A stretch of DNA of 64,000 bases, taken from positions 3,348,001 to 3,412,000 of the forward strand of contig NZ_CP114013.1 of NCBI RefSeq assembly GCF_028416635.1, given 5' to 3'. Below the pieces are notes generated by a model that did no database searches, was not told where the DNA came from, and worked only from the letters and a program-made list of their open reading frames with translations. Source of the stretch: Baekduia alba. GTDB taxonomy: Bacteria > Actinomycetota > Thermoleophilia > Solirubrobacterales > Solirubrobacteraceae. Position 1 is the first letter of the stretch; each line of letters opens with the position of its first letter. This document shows, piece by piece, positions 1 through 8,198 of the stretch. Both the position numbers and the translations under genes were made by a program.

Positions 1-258
1 GCGCGCGCCGCGCATCGCCCAGCCGAGCGCGAGCGCGCAGCCGGGCGGGACGAGCAGCAGCGCGACCCACGTCAGGACGTCCGCGGTGTTCGGGATCTCG
101 TTGATCGCGACGATCACCACGACGATGCACAGCGGCAGCACCAGCGCCCACCAGCCGCCGCGGAAGCGCTGCAGCAGGCGCGGCACGCCCGCGGCGGGCA
201 GCGCCACGCACGCCGCCTGCGCGGTCGTGAGCACCATGTTGTCGGCCTCGAACCACAT
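1..258 (-). CDS. partial membrane protein, cut by the left edge
   Basis: The first 86 codons of a minus-strand gene are visible and it runs off the left edge. From ATG at 258 the product begins MWFEADNMVLTTAQ and has at least two hydrophobic stretches (about residues 31-47 and 55-75) separated by INEIPNTADVL, so it is an integral membrane protein. The start is supported by a TACGGT hexamer 12 nt upstream. It is divergent from the kinase gene starting at 327. The visible part is too short to name a family. Confidence 0.6.
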   Translation of the reverse strand, partial: MWFEADNMVLTTAQAACVALPAAGVPRLLQRFRGGWWALVLPLCIVVVIVAINEIPNTADVLTWVALLLVPPGCALALGWAMRGAR

Positions 259-270
259 CCGTGGGGATCG

Positions 271-276
271 ACCGTA
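271..276 (-). promoter_or_regulatory. putative -10 element of the edge membrane gene
   Basis: TACGGT on the minus strand ends 12 nt before the ATG at 258. It matches the TAnnnT hexamer found just upstream of most first genes in this window. I see no clear -35 box. Confidence 0.35.
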
Positions 277-310
277 CTGGCGGTGCCGGGACGGCGCTGG
301 GCCAGATCGT

Positions 311-316
311 TACCGT
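311..316 (+). promoter_or_regulatory. putative -10 element, leaderless, HipA-like kinase
   Basis: TACCGT lies 10 nt before the ATG at 327. The spacing would place transcription initiation close to the start codon. It also favours this ATG over an upstream in-frame GTG at 261. Confidence 0.45.
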
Positions 317-326
317 CCGCGCTCGG

Positions 327-1112
327 ATGCCCGAACCAGCGACCGCCGACCTGCGCACCGTGCGCGCCACGCGCTACGTCACGCCGCTGCGCGAGGGCGG
401 CTCGATGCCCGGCCTCGTGGAGGCCGACGACGACGGGCTGTACGTCGTCAAGTTCCGCGGCGCCGGGCAGGGCCTGAAGGCGCTGATCGCCGAGGTCGTC
501 GTGGGCGAGGTCGCGCGGGCGATCGGCCTGCGCGTGCCGGAGATCGTGGTCGTCGACGTCGATCCGCTGCTCGCCGCGGCCGAGCCGGATCCCGAGATCC
601 AGCAGCTGGTCGCGGCCAGCGGCGGGACCAACGCGGCGCTGGACTTCCTGCCCGGCGCGCTGCCCTTCTCCCCCGCCGCGCCGGTCGGCGTGACGCCGGA
701 GCTCGCGGCCGAGGTGGTGTGGTTGGACGCCCTGTGCGCGAACGTCGACCGCACGCCGCGCAACCCCAACATGTTGATCTGGCACCGGGACCTGTGGCTG
801 ATCGACCACGGCGCGGCGCTGTACCGCCACCACGCGCCGACGTGGCCGGACGGCGCGTCGGGCGCCGGCTTCCCGCTCGTCGAGGACCACGTGCTGCTGC
901 CGTTCGCGGGCTCGATCGTGGAGGCCGGCGAGCGCCTGGCGCCGCGGCTGGACCGCGCGACGCTGGAGCGGGTCGTCCGCGACGTCCCCGACGACTGGCT
1001 CGGCGACGACGCGCCGCTGGCGCGCGCGATCTACGTGACCTACTTCGAGGAGCGCCTCGCGGCCGCGCAGTTCGCCACCGAGGCCGAGGAGGCGCGCCGT
1101 GCCGCCGCGTGA
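327..1112 (+). CDS. HipA-like (HipA_2-type) kinase-fold protein
   Basis: A protein of about 261 aa with the features of the small HipA-like kinase family. VVKFRGAGQGLKALIAEVVV near the N terminus fits the ATP-binding lysine strand. ANVDRTPRNPNML resembles the catalytic loop (Asp, then Asn), and LIDHGAALY occupies the place of the metal-binding DFG. It lacks the N-terminal subdomain of classical HipA toxins, and no HipB-like antitoxin gene is adjacent. Its stop overlaps the next gene by 14 nt, so the two are probably co-translated. The HipA-like kinase plus DUF3037 pairing is a recurrent arrangement as far as I recall. Substrate and role are unknown. An in-frame GTG at 261 would add 22 residues but lies upstream of the promoter hexamer. 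Confidence 0.8.
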   Translation: MPEPATADLRTVRATRYVTPLREGGSMPGLVEADDDGLYVVKFRGAGQGLKALIAEVVVGEVARAIGLRVPEIVVVDVDPLLAAAEPDPEIQQLVAASGGTNAALDFLPGALPFSPAAPVGVTPELAAEVVWLDALCANVDRTPRNPNMLIWHRDLWLIDHGAALYRHHAPTWPDGASGAGFPLVEDHVLLPFAGSIVEAGERLAPRLDRATLERVVRDVPDDWLGDDAPLARAIYVTYFEERLAAAQFATEAEEARRAAA

Positions 1113-1488
1113 GGACGACGCGTTCCAGTACGCGATCTGGCGCGTCGTGCCGTCGGTCGAGCGCGGCGAGGCGCTCAACGTCGGCGTCGTCGTCTACTGC
1201 CGCCGCCGCCAGTTCTTGGCGGCCCGGGTGCTCGTCGACGACGACCGCCTGCGCTCGCTCTCCCCCGACCTGGACGTCGAGGCCGTCCGGACGCACCTCG
1301 ACGGCATGGTCCGCGTCGCCGACGGCGACCCGGCCGGCGGCGCGCTCGCCGCGCTGCCGCAGTCCGACCGCTTCGGCTGGCTGACCGCGGCCTCCTCGAC
1401 CATCGTCCAACCCTCACCGATCCACACCGGCCTGTGCGCCGACCCTACGGCGATCCTGGACCGTCTGCTCGCGCGTCTCGTCGCGTGA
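1099..1488 (+). CDS. DUF3037 family protein
   Basis: A 129-aa protein starting at GTG 1099 inside the end of the HipA-like kinase gene. The N terminus (FQYAIWRVVPSVERGEALNV followed by VVVYC) is characteristic of DUF3037: a Tyr/Arg-rich strand, E-x-x-N-V-G, then a beta strand. Function is not established. Tight coupling suggests it works with the kinase-fold protein as partner, substrate or regulator (inference). Its last 44 nt overlap antisense with the end of the convergent potassium-channel gene. Confidence 0.8.
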   Translation: MPPREDDAFQYAIWRVVPSVERGEALNVGVVVYCRRRQFLAARVLVDDDRLRSLSPDLDVEAVRTHLDGMVRVADGDPAGGALAALPQSDRFGWLTAASSTIVQPSPIHTGLCADPTAILDRLLARLVA

Positions 1489-2125
1489 GGTTGCCGACCA
1501 GCAGCGCGACGACGACGACGAGGTAGATCTGGCCGATCAGGACCTCGAGGACGGCGAGGGCGCGGCCGACCTCGTTGCTCGGCGTGAAGTCGCCGAAGCC
1601 GGTCGTGGTCAGCGAGACGAAGGAGTAGTAGATGCGCTCGCCCGAGGTGCCGTCGGTGCCCTGGGCGAAGTAGTAGCCGTCGCCGACGGCGGCGACCGCG
1701 CCGATCAGGTCCGAGAACGCCATCCCGGCCAGCAGGTACATCGCCAGGCCGCCGGCGACGGCCTGGACCGTCACGCCGGTGGTTCGGACGAGCGCGACGA
1801 CGCCGATCGCCAACGTGGTGATCATCGCGCCGGCCAGCGCGCAGCTGAGGCCGAGCACGATCCAGGTCGAGAGCGTCGCGCCGGCGGCCGAGATCACGCC
1901 GACGAAGGCGGCGGCGACGCCGATCGTCGTGAGGACGCGGCTGCGCGTGTCGCGCGCCGCGACCGTCACCATCACGAGCAGCAGCGCCTGCAGGACGAGC
2001 GCGAAGCCGCGGCCGAGGTCGTTGTCGGGCAGCGCGATCATCGCGACGACCACGATGGCGGTCGCCAGCAGCACGCGCCCGTAGCGGTGCGTCGCAGCCT
2101 GGTCCAGCGACCGCAGCAGAGGCAT
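1445..2125 (-). CDS. two-pore-segment potassium channel family protein
   Basis: A 226-aa membrane protein. About four hydrophobic segments come first, then a pore region with the selectivity filter TTGFGDFTP (T175-D179 region) and a last transmembrane helix (ALAVLEVLIGQIYLVVVVAL). This is the ion-channel (Ion_trans_2) signature, with Phe replacing the usual Tyr of GYGD, a common variant. There is no C-terminal RCK or nucleotide-binding domain; the protein ends shortly after the last helix. ATG at 2125 is preceded by a modest purine-rich stretch. It is convergent with, and overlaps by 44 nt, the DUF3037 gene. Role: passive K+ flux across the cell membrane. Confidence 0.88.
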   Translation of the reverse strand: MPLLRSLDQAATHRYGRVLLATAIVVVAMIALPDNDLGRGFALVLQALLLVMVTVAARDTRSRVLTTIGVAAAFVGVISAAGATLSTWIVLGLSCALAGAMITTLAIGVVALVRTTGVTVQAVAGGLAMYLLAGMAFSDLIGAVAAVGDGYYFAQGTDGTSGERIYYSFVSLTTTGFGDFTPSNEVGRALAVLEVLIGQIYLVVVVALLVGNLTRRDARADGPGSP

Positions 2126-2217
2126 GTCCCTGCGGCGTTCGACGCCGGCCGGGACGCTCCTGCGCCGCGCCCCACTCCCAGTGCAGGCGCGACGCAGGAG
2201 GTGTCCGCTCCCCGCCC

Positions 2218-3606
2218 CTAGCGCGACGCCGGCGCGATCGCGTGGTTCGCGTGGATCGTGTCGCGCGAGTCGTACTTCGCCTTGACCGCCCGCAGGGCGG
2301 CGAACGCGTCGGCGTCGAACGCCTGGCTGACGTCCGCGGGGCGCTCGGCGAAGTTGAGGTAGATGCGCTCGTCGAGCACGTCGCCCAGCGCGGCCTTGCA
2401 CATCGCCAGGCGCGGCGGGATCGCGGCGCCCATCTCCGGCGTCATCGGCATGCCGACCGCGAAGAACACGTACGGCGCCGGCATCGTCGAACGGGCGCCG
2501 GCGTCGGCCGCGACGCGACCGAGGGCGCCGCCGAGGTGGCGCAGCTCGACGGCCAGCAGCGGGCTGCCGGAGTCGTGACCGGCGACGTCGACCAGCGCGT
2601 CGATCGCCTCCGGCGTCAAGTCCTTCAACATCGCGTGGTCGCCCATGCCCGGCACCGGCTGCTCGGGATCCATGTGCAGGTGGCTCAGCGCGGCCGGCGG
2701 GGCCATGGCGAACATGTCGATCTCCGGCTCCAGCGCGCGCAGCGGCGCCAGGACCTCGTTGGCGTAGGCGTCGCTGCCGAGCACGGCGCCGTCGACGCAC
2801 ACGAACTTCCGGCCGCGCACGATCTCCGGGATGTCCGGCAGCGGCGGGACCTGGAGGATGCGGATCGACGTCGTGGCCGACTCGGGCGCGTCGAGCGTCC
2901 ACCGGTGCCACGCGTGGAAGACCTCACGCGCGCGCTCCCAGGGCCACAGCATCGCGCCGGCCACGAGCTCGGGCACGGCGATCAGCCGCAGCTCCATGTG
3001 CGTGATGATCGCCGGCGAGCCGGTGCCGCCGCGCAGCGCCCAGAACAGCTCCGGGTGGTGCTCGGCGTCGACGTGCAGCTCCTCCCCGTCGCCGGTGACG
3101 ACGTCGAAGGACAGGACCGAGTTGCAGCACAACCCGAACGCGCGGGCCAGCCAGCCGATGCCGCCGCCGAGCGTGTAGCCCACGAGGCCGACGTCGGGCG
3201 AGGACCCGGCGAGCGCGGCGAGGCCCAGCTCGGACGCGGGGGCGGTGAGGTCGCCGCACAGCGCGCCGGCCTCGACACGGGCGCTGCGGCCCTCGAAGTC
3301 GATCTGCACGCCGCGCATCAGGCGCGTGTTGAGCAGGATCGACGCGTCGACGCCGGTGCGGGCCGACGCGTTGTGGCCCGTGCCCTGCGGCGCGACGCGC
3401 AGGCCGTGATGGCGGGCGAAGCGGACGAGCGCGGCGACGTCCTGGGCGGTGCGCGGCTCGGCGACGAGCACCGGGCGCTGGTCGACCACGAGGTTCCAGG
3501 CGGCACGCGCCTCGTCGTAGCCGGCGTCGCCGGGAGCGTGCAGCTCGCCGGCGAAGGACGGACGGAGGGTGTCCAGCTCGAGGGCGGGGCGGGCAGAGGT
3601 GATCAC
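2218..3606 (-). CDS. FAD-binding oxidoreductase, berberine-bridge-enzyme type
   Basis: A 462-aa flavoprotein. Residues about 40-210 form the FAD-binding PCMH fold, with VAPQGTGHNA and the glycine-rich GYTLGGGIGWLARAFG loop. The C terminus (IYLNF ... YDSRDTIHANHAI) matches the BBE domain, where related enzymes end in YDP-x-x-x-F. The motif around the FAD suggests mono-covalent or non-covalent attachment; no convincing second Cys tether is present. It probably oxidises a small alcohol, sugar or secondary metabolite, but the substrate cannot be read from sequence. It starts at GTG 3606, is preceded on the same strand by a TetR gene 146 nt away, and is followed by the K+ channel. Confidence 0.88.
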   Translation of the reverse strand: MITSARPALELDTLRPSFAGELHAPGDAGYDEARAAWNLVVDQRPVLVAEPRTAQDVAALVRFARHHGLRVAPQGTGHNASARTGVDASILLNTRLMRGVQIDFEGRSARVEAGALCGDLTAPASELGLAALAGSSPDVGLVGYTLGGGIGWLARAFGLCCNSVLSFDVVTGDGEELHVDAEHHPELFWALRGGTGSPAIITHMELRLIAVPELVAGAMLWPWERAREVFHAWHRWTLDAPESATTSIRILQVPPLPDIPEIVRGRKFVCVDGAVLGSDAYANEVLAPLRALEPEIDMFAMAPPAALSHLHMDPEQPVPGMGDHAMLKDLTPEAIDALVDVAGHDSGSPLLAVELRHLGGALGRVAADAGARSTMPAPYVFFAVGMPMTPEMGAAIPPRLAMCKAALGDVLDERIYLNFAERPADVSQAFDADAFAALRAVKAKYDSRDTIHANHAIAPASR

Positions 3607-3752
3607 GGTGGGGAGAGCTCCGAGGAGAGGGGACTACGGGTCGACCGCCATCCTGGAGGTCGCGCGCCCGCCGCACATCAGGGAAGTCCCCCAACCTCGG
3701 GTGCGGGTGCCACGAGTGCGGTTGTCCGTACCCGGACGCGAGACGTGGGCGT

Positions 3753-4370
3753 CTACTGCGCCGCGGCGCGGCGCTCCTGCAGCGCCGCGATGCCGCCGCG
3801 CAGGAACGCGAAGGCGTCGTCGAGCTGAGCGAGGCCCTCGGCGTCGACGCTCTTCTTGTGCTCGCTCTTGTCCTCGGGCTGCATCGCCATCAACGCGGCG
3901 ACGGCGGCCGCGGCCACGAGCTTGGGCTGGAGGTCGCCGGGCGCGTCGCCGAGGTCGACGGCCACGCTCTCGGCCACGAGCTGCTCGAAGCGCCCCATGA
4001 TGTGGCGCTGGTGCGAGGCGACGGCCTCGTTGTCGCAGATCAGCCGATGGCGCACGGCCTCGCGCCCGTCCTGCTCCTGCACGTCGGCGATGAGGTCGCC
4101 GATCCAGGCGCGCAGGGCCTCGAAGGTCGTCTCGCCGTCCTCGCGATCGCGCAGCCGCGCCGCGAGCCCGTCGAAGCTCGCGTCGAAGTCGCCGAAGACG
4201 ACGGCCTCCTTCGACGGGAAGTAGGCGAAGAACGTGCGCGGCGCGATGTCGGCGGCCTCCGCGATGTCGGCGACGGTCGTCGCCGAGTAGCCCCGCTCCT
4301 CGAACAGCCGGAACGCCGCGTCCTCGATGGCGCGCCGCGTCTGCTCCTTCTTGCGCTCACGGAGACCCAT
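3753..4370 (-). CDS. TetR/AcrR family transcriptional regulator
   Basis: A 205-aa repressor. The N-terminal helix-turn-helix is clear: RAIEDAAFRLFEERGYSATT, then VADIAEAADIAPRTFFAYFP, with the TetR-typical FxYFPSKE ending at about residue 55. The C-terminal ligand domain is variable, as usual. The ATG at 4370 is preferred over an upstream in-frame start at 4436 because a TAACAT -10-like hexamer lies between them. The gene is divergent from an MMPL exporter starting at 4487, the classic layout for a TetR protein controlling an efflux gene. An inverted repeat in the shared 116-nt spacer is a possible operator. Confidence 0.92.
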   Translation of the reverse strand: MGLRERKKEQTRRAIEDAAFRLFEERGYSATTVADIAEAADIAPRTFFAYFPSKEAVVFGDFDASFDGLAARLRDREDGETTFEALRAWIGDLIADVQEQDGREAVRHRLICDNEAVASHQRHIMGRFEQLVAESVAVDLGDAPGDLQPKLVAAAAVAALMAMQPEDKSEHKKSVDAEGLAQLDDAFAFLRGGIAALQERRAAAQ

Positions 4371-4380
4371 TGCGTGACAG

Positions 4381-4386
4381 ATGTTA
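4381..4386 (-). promoter_or_regulatory. putative -10 element of the TetR gene
   Basis: TAACAT on the minus strand ends 10 nt before the ATG at 4370. It fits the leaderless-promoter pattern of the window and lies in an AT-rich spacer. Confidence 0.4.
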
Positions 4387-4432
4387 CCCGCCACCCGCGC
4401 AGACTTGCACTGTGTGACGAGATGCACATCGC

Positions 4433-4451
4433 GCAATTCTGCATCGATTGC
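4433..4451. promoter_or_regulatory. possible TetR operator in divergent spacer
   Basis: GCAAT-N9-ATTGC is an inverted repeat inside the AT-rich spacer between the divergent TetR and MMPL genes. Overlapping TGCA-N5-TGCA symmetry adds to the dyad. The size and position suit a TetR dimer site, but the arms are short and no second copy is visible. Confidence 0.3.
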
Positions 4452-4486
4452 AAATCTGCGCTGACTGTGCTTACCTGGCCCGCGAC

Positions 4487-6634
4487 ATGCGACGCCTCGC
4501 CTCCTTCTCCCACGACCGCCGCCGCCTCGTCGCGTCCCTCTGGGTCGCGCTCATCCTCGTCGCCGGCGGCCTCGCCTCCGGCCTCGGCAGCGGCTACATC
4601 AACAACTTCACGCTCCCCGGCACCGAGTCCCAGAAGGCCCTCGACCTCCTCCGCGACCGCTTCCCCCAGCAGGCCGGCGACACGAGCCAGATCGTGTTCC
4701 ACGCAAAGAGCGGCTCGCTCGACGACGCCAAGAACAAGGCCGCCGTCGACGCCGTCGTCGCCAAGGTCGCCAAGCTGCCGTCGGTCACCGCGGCCGTCAG
4801 CCCCTACGAGAACGCCGCCGCGATCAGCCAGGACGGCAAGACCGCCTACGCGTCGCTGCTGTTCGACCAGCAGGCCGTCGACCTGGACAAGGCCGACACC
4901 CAGCACGTGATCGACACCGCCCGCGGTGGCGCGACCTCGACGCTGCAGGTCGAGCTGGGCGGCCAGGCCATCCAGATGGCCCAGCAGTCCGAGGCCGGCG
5001 CCGGCGAGCTGATCGGCATCGCGGTCGCGGTCGTCGTCCTGATCCTCGTGCTCGGCTCGTTGACCGCCATGGCGCTGCCGCTGGTGAGCGCGTTCGCCGC
5101 GATCGCCGCCGCGATGGGGCTCGTCTACGCGGCGACCGGCGCGTTCTCGATCGCCGACTTCGCCCCCACGCTGGCGGTGATGATCGCGCTCGGGGTCGGG
5201 ATCGACTACGCCCTGCTGGTCATCAACCGCTTCCGCGGGGAGCGGGCCGCCGGCGCCGACGTGCGCGAGGCGACCCTGACCGCGATGGACACGGCCGGCC
5301 GCTCGGTGCTCTTCGCCGGCACGACCGTCGTCATCGCGCTGCTCGGCATGCTGCTGCTGGGCGTCTCGTTCCTCAACGGCCCGGCCGTCGCGTCGGCCGC
5401 GGCGGTGGCGCTGACGATGCTGTCCTCGCTGACGCTGCTGCCCGCGCTGCTCGGCTTCCTCGGCCACCGTGTCAAGGCGCCGAAGACCGCCGCGGTCGAG
5501 GGCGTGGCCGAGCCGCGCGGCTGGGCGCGCTGGAGCGCGCTGATCCAGCGCCGGCCGGCCGCGTTCGCCGCGGGCGCGCTGATCGTGCTGCTGGTCGTCG
5601 CGTCACCGGTCACCGGGATGCGCCTGGGCAGCGGCGACGCGGGCAACGACAGCCCGTCGAAGACCACGCGCCAGGCCTATGACCTGCTCAGCCAGGGCTT
5701 CGGCCCCGGCTTCAACGGCCCGCTGCTGGTCGCCGCCGAGGTCGACAAGGCCAGGAGCGGGACCGCCGCGCTCAAGACGCTGCAGGCCAAGCTCGCCGCG
5801 ACCCCCGGCGTCGCCGCCGTCAGCCCGCCGACCCTCAACGGCAAGGGCGACGCCGCCACGCTCAGCGTCGTCCCGACGAGCAAGCCGCAGGACGCGGCGA
5901 CCAAGGACCTGCTGTCCAAGCTGCGCGACGACGTGGTGCCGAGCGTGACCCGCGGTGCGCCCGGCCTGCCCGCGGTGTCGATCGGCGGCGCGACCGCGTC
6001 GACCGTCGACTTCGGCGACGTGCTGTCCTCCAAGCTGCCGCTGTTCATCGGCGTCGTCATCGGCCTGTCGCTGCTGCTGCTGGCCGTCGTGTTCCGCTCG
6101 ATCGTGATCCCGGTCAAGGCCGCGGCGCTCAACCTGCTGAGCATCGGCGCCGCCCTGGGCGTCATCACCTTCATCTTCCAGGACGGCCACCTGGCCTCCC
6201 TGATCGGGGTGGAGACGACAGGCCCGATCGAGCCGTTCCTCCCCGTGATGCTGTTCGCCATCATCTTCGGGTTGTCCATGGACTACGAGGTCTTCCTCGT
6301 GACCCGGATGCACGAGGAGTGGGAGCACACCCAGGACGCCGGCTACGCCGTCCGCCACGGCCTCGCGCTGACCGGCAAGGTCGTCATGGCGGCGGCCATC
6401 ATCATGATCTCGGTCTTCGGCTCGTTCGTCCTGGGCGACGACCGCACGATCAAGCTCTTCGGCGTCGGCCTCGCCTCCGCCGTCCTGTTCGACGCGTTCG
6501 TGATCCGGCTGATCCTCGTGCCGGCCCTCATGCACCTGTTCGGCCGGGCCAGCTGGTGGATGCCGCCGGCGCTGGAACGTCGCCTCCCCCGCCTGTCGAT
6601 CGAAGGACCGCAGGTGGCGACCCAGGAGAGCTAG
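4487..6634 (+). CDS. MMPL/RND-family membrane transporter
   Basis: A 715-aa protein with the two-fold repeated MMPL architecture: TM1 at residues about 12-32, a large periplasmic domain, then a five-helix bundle (about 175-330); TM7 near 360-380, a second external domain, and a final bundle from about 525. Diagnostic motifs are GVGIDYALLVINRFRGE in the first half and FGLSMDYEVFLVTRMHEEW in the second. Such proteins use the proton motive force to export lipids or drugs. The first Met at 4448 would add 13 residues and overlap the candidate operator, so ATG 4487 is preferred. Regulation by the divergent TetR protein is likely. Confidence 0.9.
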   Translation: MRRLASFSHDRRRLVASLWVALILVAGGLASGLGSGYINNFTLPGTESQKALDLLRDRFPQQAGDTSQIVFHAKSGSLDDAKNKAAVDAVVAKVAKLPSVTAAVSPYENAAAISQDGKTAYASLLFDQQAVDLDKADTQHVIDTARGGATSTLQVELGGQAIQMAQQSEAGAGELIGIAVAVVVLILVLGSLTAMALPLVSAFAAIAAAMGLVYAATGAFSIADFAPTLAVMIALGVGIDYALLVINRFRGERAAGADVREATLTAMDTAGRSVLFAGTTVVIALLGMLLLGVSFLNGPAVASAAAVALTMLSSLTLLPALLGFLGHRVKAPKTAAVEGVAEPRGWARWSALIQRRPAAFAAGALIVLLVVASPVTGMRLGSGDAGNDSPSKTTRQAYDLLSQGFGPGFNGPLLVAAEVDKARSGTAALKTLQAKLAATPGVAAVSPPTLNGKGDAATLSVVPTSKPQDAATKDLLSKLRDDVVPSVTRGAPGLPAVSIGGATASTVDFGDVLSSKLPLFIGVVIGLSLLLLAVVFRSIVIPVKAAALNLLSIGAALGVITFIFQDGHLASLIGVETTGPIEPFLPVMLFAIIFGLSMDYEVFLVTRMHEEWEHTQDAGYAVRHGLALTGKVVMAAAIIMISVFGSFVLGDDRTIKLFGVGLASAVLFDAFVIRLILVPALMHLFGRASWWMPPALERRLPRLSIEGPQVATQES

Positions 6635-6675
6635 ACCCCTCTCCGCTCCGCGGGGACGGCTGACACGACGCGAAC

Positions 6676-6691
6676 TTGACGTTCACGTCAA
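6676..6691. promoter_or_regulatory. perfect 16-bp MerR-type operator palindrome
   Basis: TTGACGT-TC-ACGTCAA is a perfect inverted repeat with 7-bp arms. It overlaps the expected -35 position (TTCACG, 17 nt before TAGCAT) of the MFS-merR operon. MerR-family regulators bind such dyads between promoter elements, and the downstream co-transcribed gene encodes a MerR protein, so autoregulation is likely. Confidence 0.65.
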
Positions 6692-6704
6692 ATGCTGGTT
6701 CGGG

Positions 6705-6710
6705 TAGCAT
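6705..6710 (+). promoter_or_regulatory. putative -10 element of the MFS-merR operon
   Basis: TAGCAT lies 9 nt before ATG 6720, with TTCACG 17 nt upstream as a possible -35 inside the palindrome. The mRNA would start essentially at the initiation codon. Confidence 0.5.
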
Positions 6711-6719
6711 CGAACCGGT

Positions 6720-8198
6720 ATGTCAGCCGCCCCCTCCCCGCAGACCGCCCGCAAGCGCCGCATCGGCGTCGACGCCGACCACGAGCACTACAAGTGGTGG
6801 GCTCTCAGCTGCACCAGCCTCGGCATGCTGCTGGCCACGATCAACTCCGGCACGCTGGTGATCGCGCTGCCCGACCTGGAGCAGGCGCTCGGCGTCGACC
6901 TCCTCACGCTGGTCTGGGTGATCCTCGCGTTCATGATCGCCTCGACGGTGCTGGTCCTGACCTTCGGGCGGCTGTCGGACCTCTTCGGCCGCAAACGGGC
7001 GTTCGTGCTCGGCTTCGCGGTGTTCACGGTGGCCTCGCTCGGCGCCGGCTTCGCCAGCGGCGGCACCGACCTGATCCTCTGGCGCATCGTCCAGGGCGTC
7101 GGCGGCGCGCTGCTCTTCGCCAACGCGAGCGCGCTGGTCACCGACGCGTTCCCGCGCGAGCAGCTCGGCGTCGCGATGGGCACCAACGTGATGGTCGCCG
7201 GCATCGGCCTCGTCCTCGGCCCGGTCCTCGGCGGCGCGCTCGTCGAGATCTCCTGGCACTGGGTGTTCTGGTTCAACGTGCCGTTCGGGATCGCCGGGAC
7301 GCTGTGGGCCTGGACGATCCTGCAGGAGCTCGTCCGCCCCGAGGTCGACCGCCGCTTCGACTGGTGGGGCACGCTGACGTTCGTCGTCGGGTTGACCGGG
7401 TTGACCTACGGGATCTCGCGCGGCGGCATCGTCGCGTGGAACGACGCCAATACGATCGTCGCGCTCGTGCTCGCCGTCGTGCTGCTGCCCGCCTTCGTCC
7501 TGATCGAGCTGCGCGTCCCGTCCCCGATGCTCGACATGTCGCTCTTCCGCGACCGCGGCTTCGCGTCGGCGACGGGCGCCGCCTTCCTCAACGGCCTGTC
7601 GCGCTTCGCGCTGACGTTCGTGTTCGTCCTGTACTTCCAGGGCGCGCTCGGCGACGACCCGATCCTCGCCGGCGTCAAGCTCGCGCCGCTCGCGCTCGGG
7701 ATGCTGATCGCCTCGCCGCTGGCCGGCGCCTACGCCGACCGGCACGGCGCGCGCATGCTCGCGGCGCTGGGCATGGTCGTCGTGGCGGTCAGCCTGATCG
7801 GGATGACGACGCTCGGGACCGGGACGGCCTACTGGATCCCCGCGTTCTGGCTGTTGTTGAACGGGTTGGGCTCCGGCATGTTCAACTCGCCCAACACGGC
7901 GGCGATGATGGGCTCGGTGCCCGTCCACCGGCGCGGCATCGCCGGCGGCACGCGGATGATGCTGCAGAACACGGGCTCGGTCCTGTCGATCGCGTTCGTC
8001 CTGGGCATCATCACCGCGGCGGTCCCGACCAAGGTCCTGCTGTCGATCTTCTCCGGCGTGAGCGACGGGCTGGGCGACGACGCGCTCAAGCCGTTCATCC
8101 ACAACATGCACACCGCGCTGTGGGTGCTGGCCGGCACCGCGGTGCTCGGCGCCGGCGTGTCGCTGCTGCGTCCCAAGACGACCAACGCGCCGGCATGA
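6720..8198 (+). CDS. MFS transporter, DHA2 (14-TM) drug-exporter type
   Basis: A 492-aa major facilitator. Motif A appears as TFGRLSDLFGRKRAF in the TM2-3 loop. Motif C-like GIGLVLGPVLGGALVE lies in TM5, as expected for antiporters. About 14 hydrophobic segments are spaced over the length, matching the DHA2 family (EmrB/QacA type). Predicted role: proton-coupled export of hydrophobic or cationic compounds. The stop overlaps the start of the MerR gene (ATGA), indicating one translationally coupled operon in which the regulator senses or controls exporter substrates. Confidence 0.9.
   Translation: MSAAPSPQTARKRRIGVDADHEHYKWWALSCTSLGMLLATINSGTLVIALPDLEQALGVDLLTLVWVILAFMIASTVLVLTFGRLSDLFGRKRAFVLGFAVFTVASLGAGFASGGTDLILWRIVQGVGGALLFANASALVTDAFPREQLGVAMGTNVMVAGIGLVLGPVLGGALVEISWHWVFWFNVPFGIAGTLWAWTILQELVRPEVDRRFDWWGTLTFVVGLTGLTYGISRGGIVAWNDANTIVALVLAVVLLPAFVLIELRVPSPMLDMSLFRDRGFASATGAAFLNGLSRFALTFVFVLYFQGALGDDPILAGVKLAPLALGMLIASPLAGAYADRHGARMLAALGMVVVAVSLIGMTTLGTGTAYWIPAFWLLLNGLGSGMFNSPNTAAMMGSVPVHRRGIAGGTRMMLQNTGSVLSIAFVLGIITAAVPTKVLLSIFSGVSDGLGDDALKPFIHNMHTALWVLAGTAVLGAGVSLLRPKTTNAPA

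Noticed and set aside
327-1488. Classical HipAB persistence module
   Set aside because: No HipB-type HTH gene is adjacent and the kinase lacks the HipA N-terminal subdomain.
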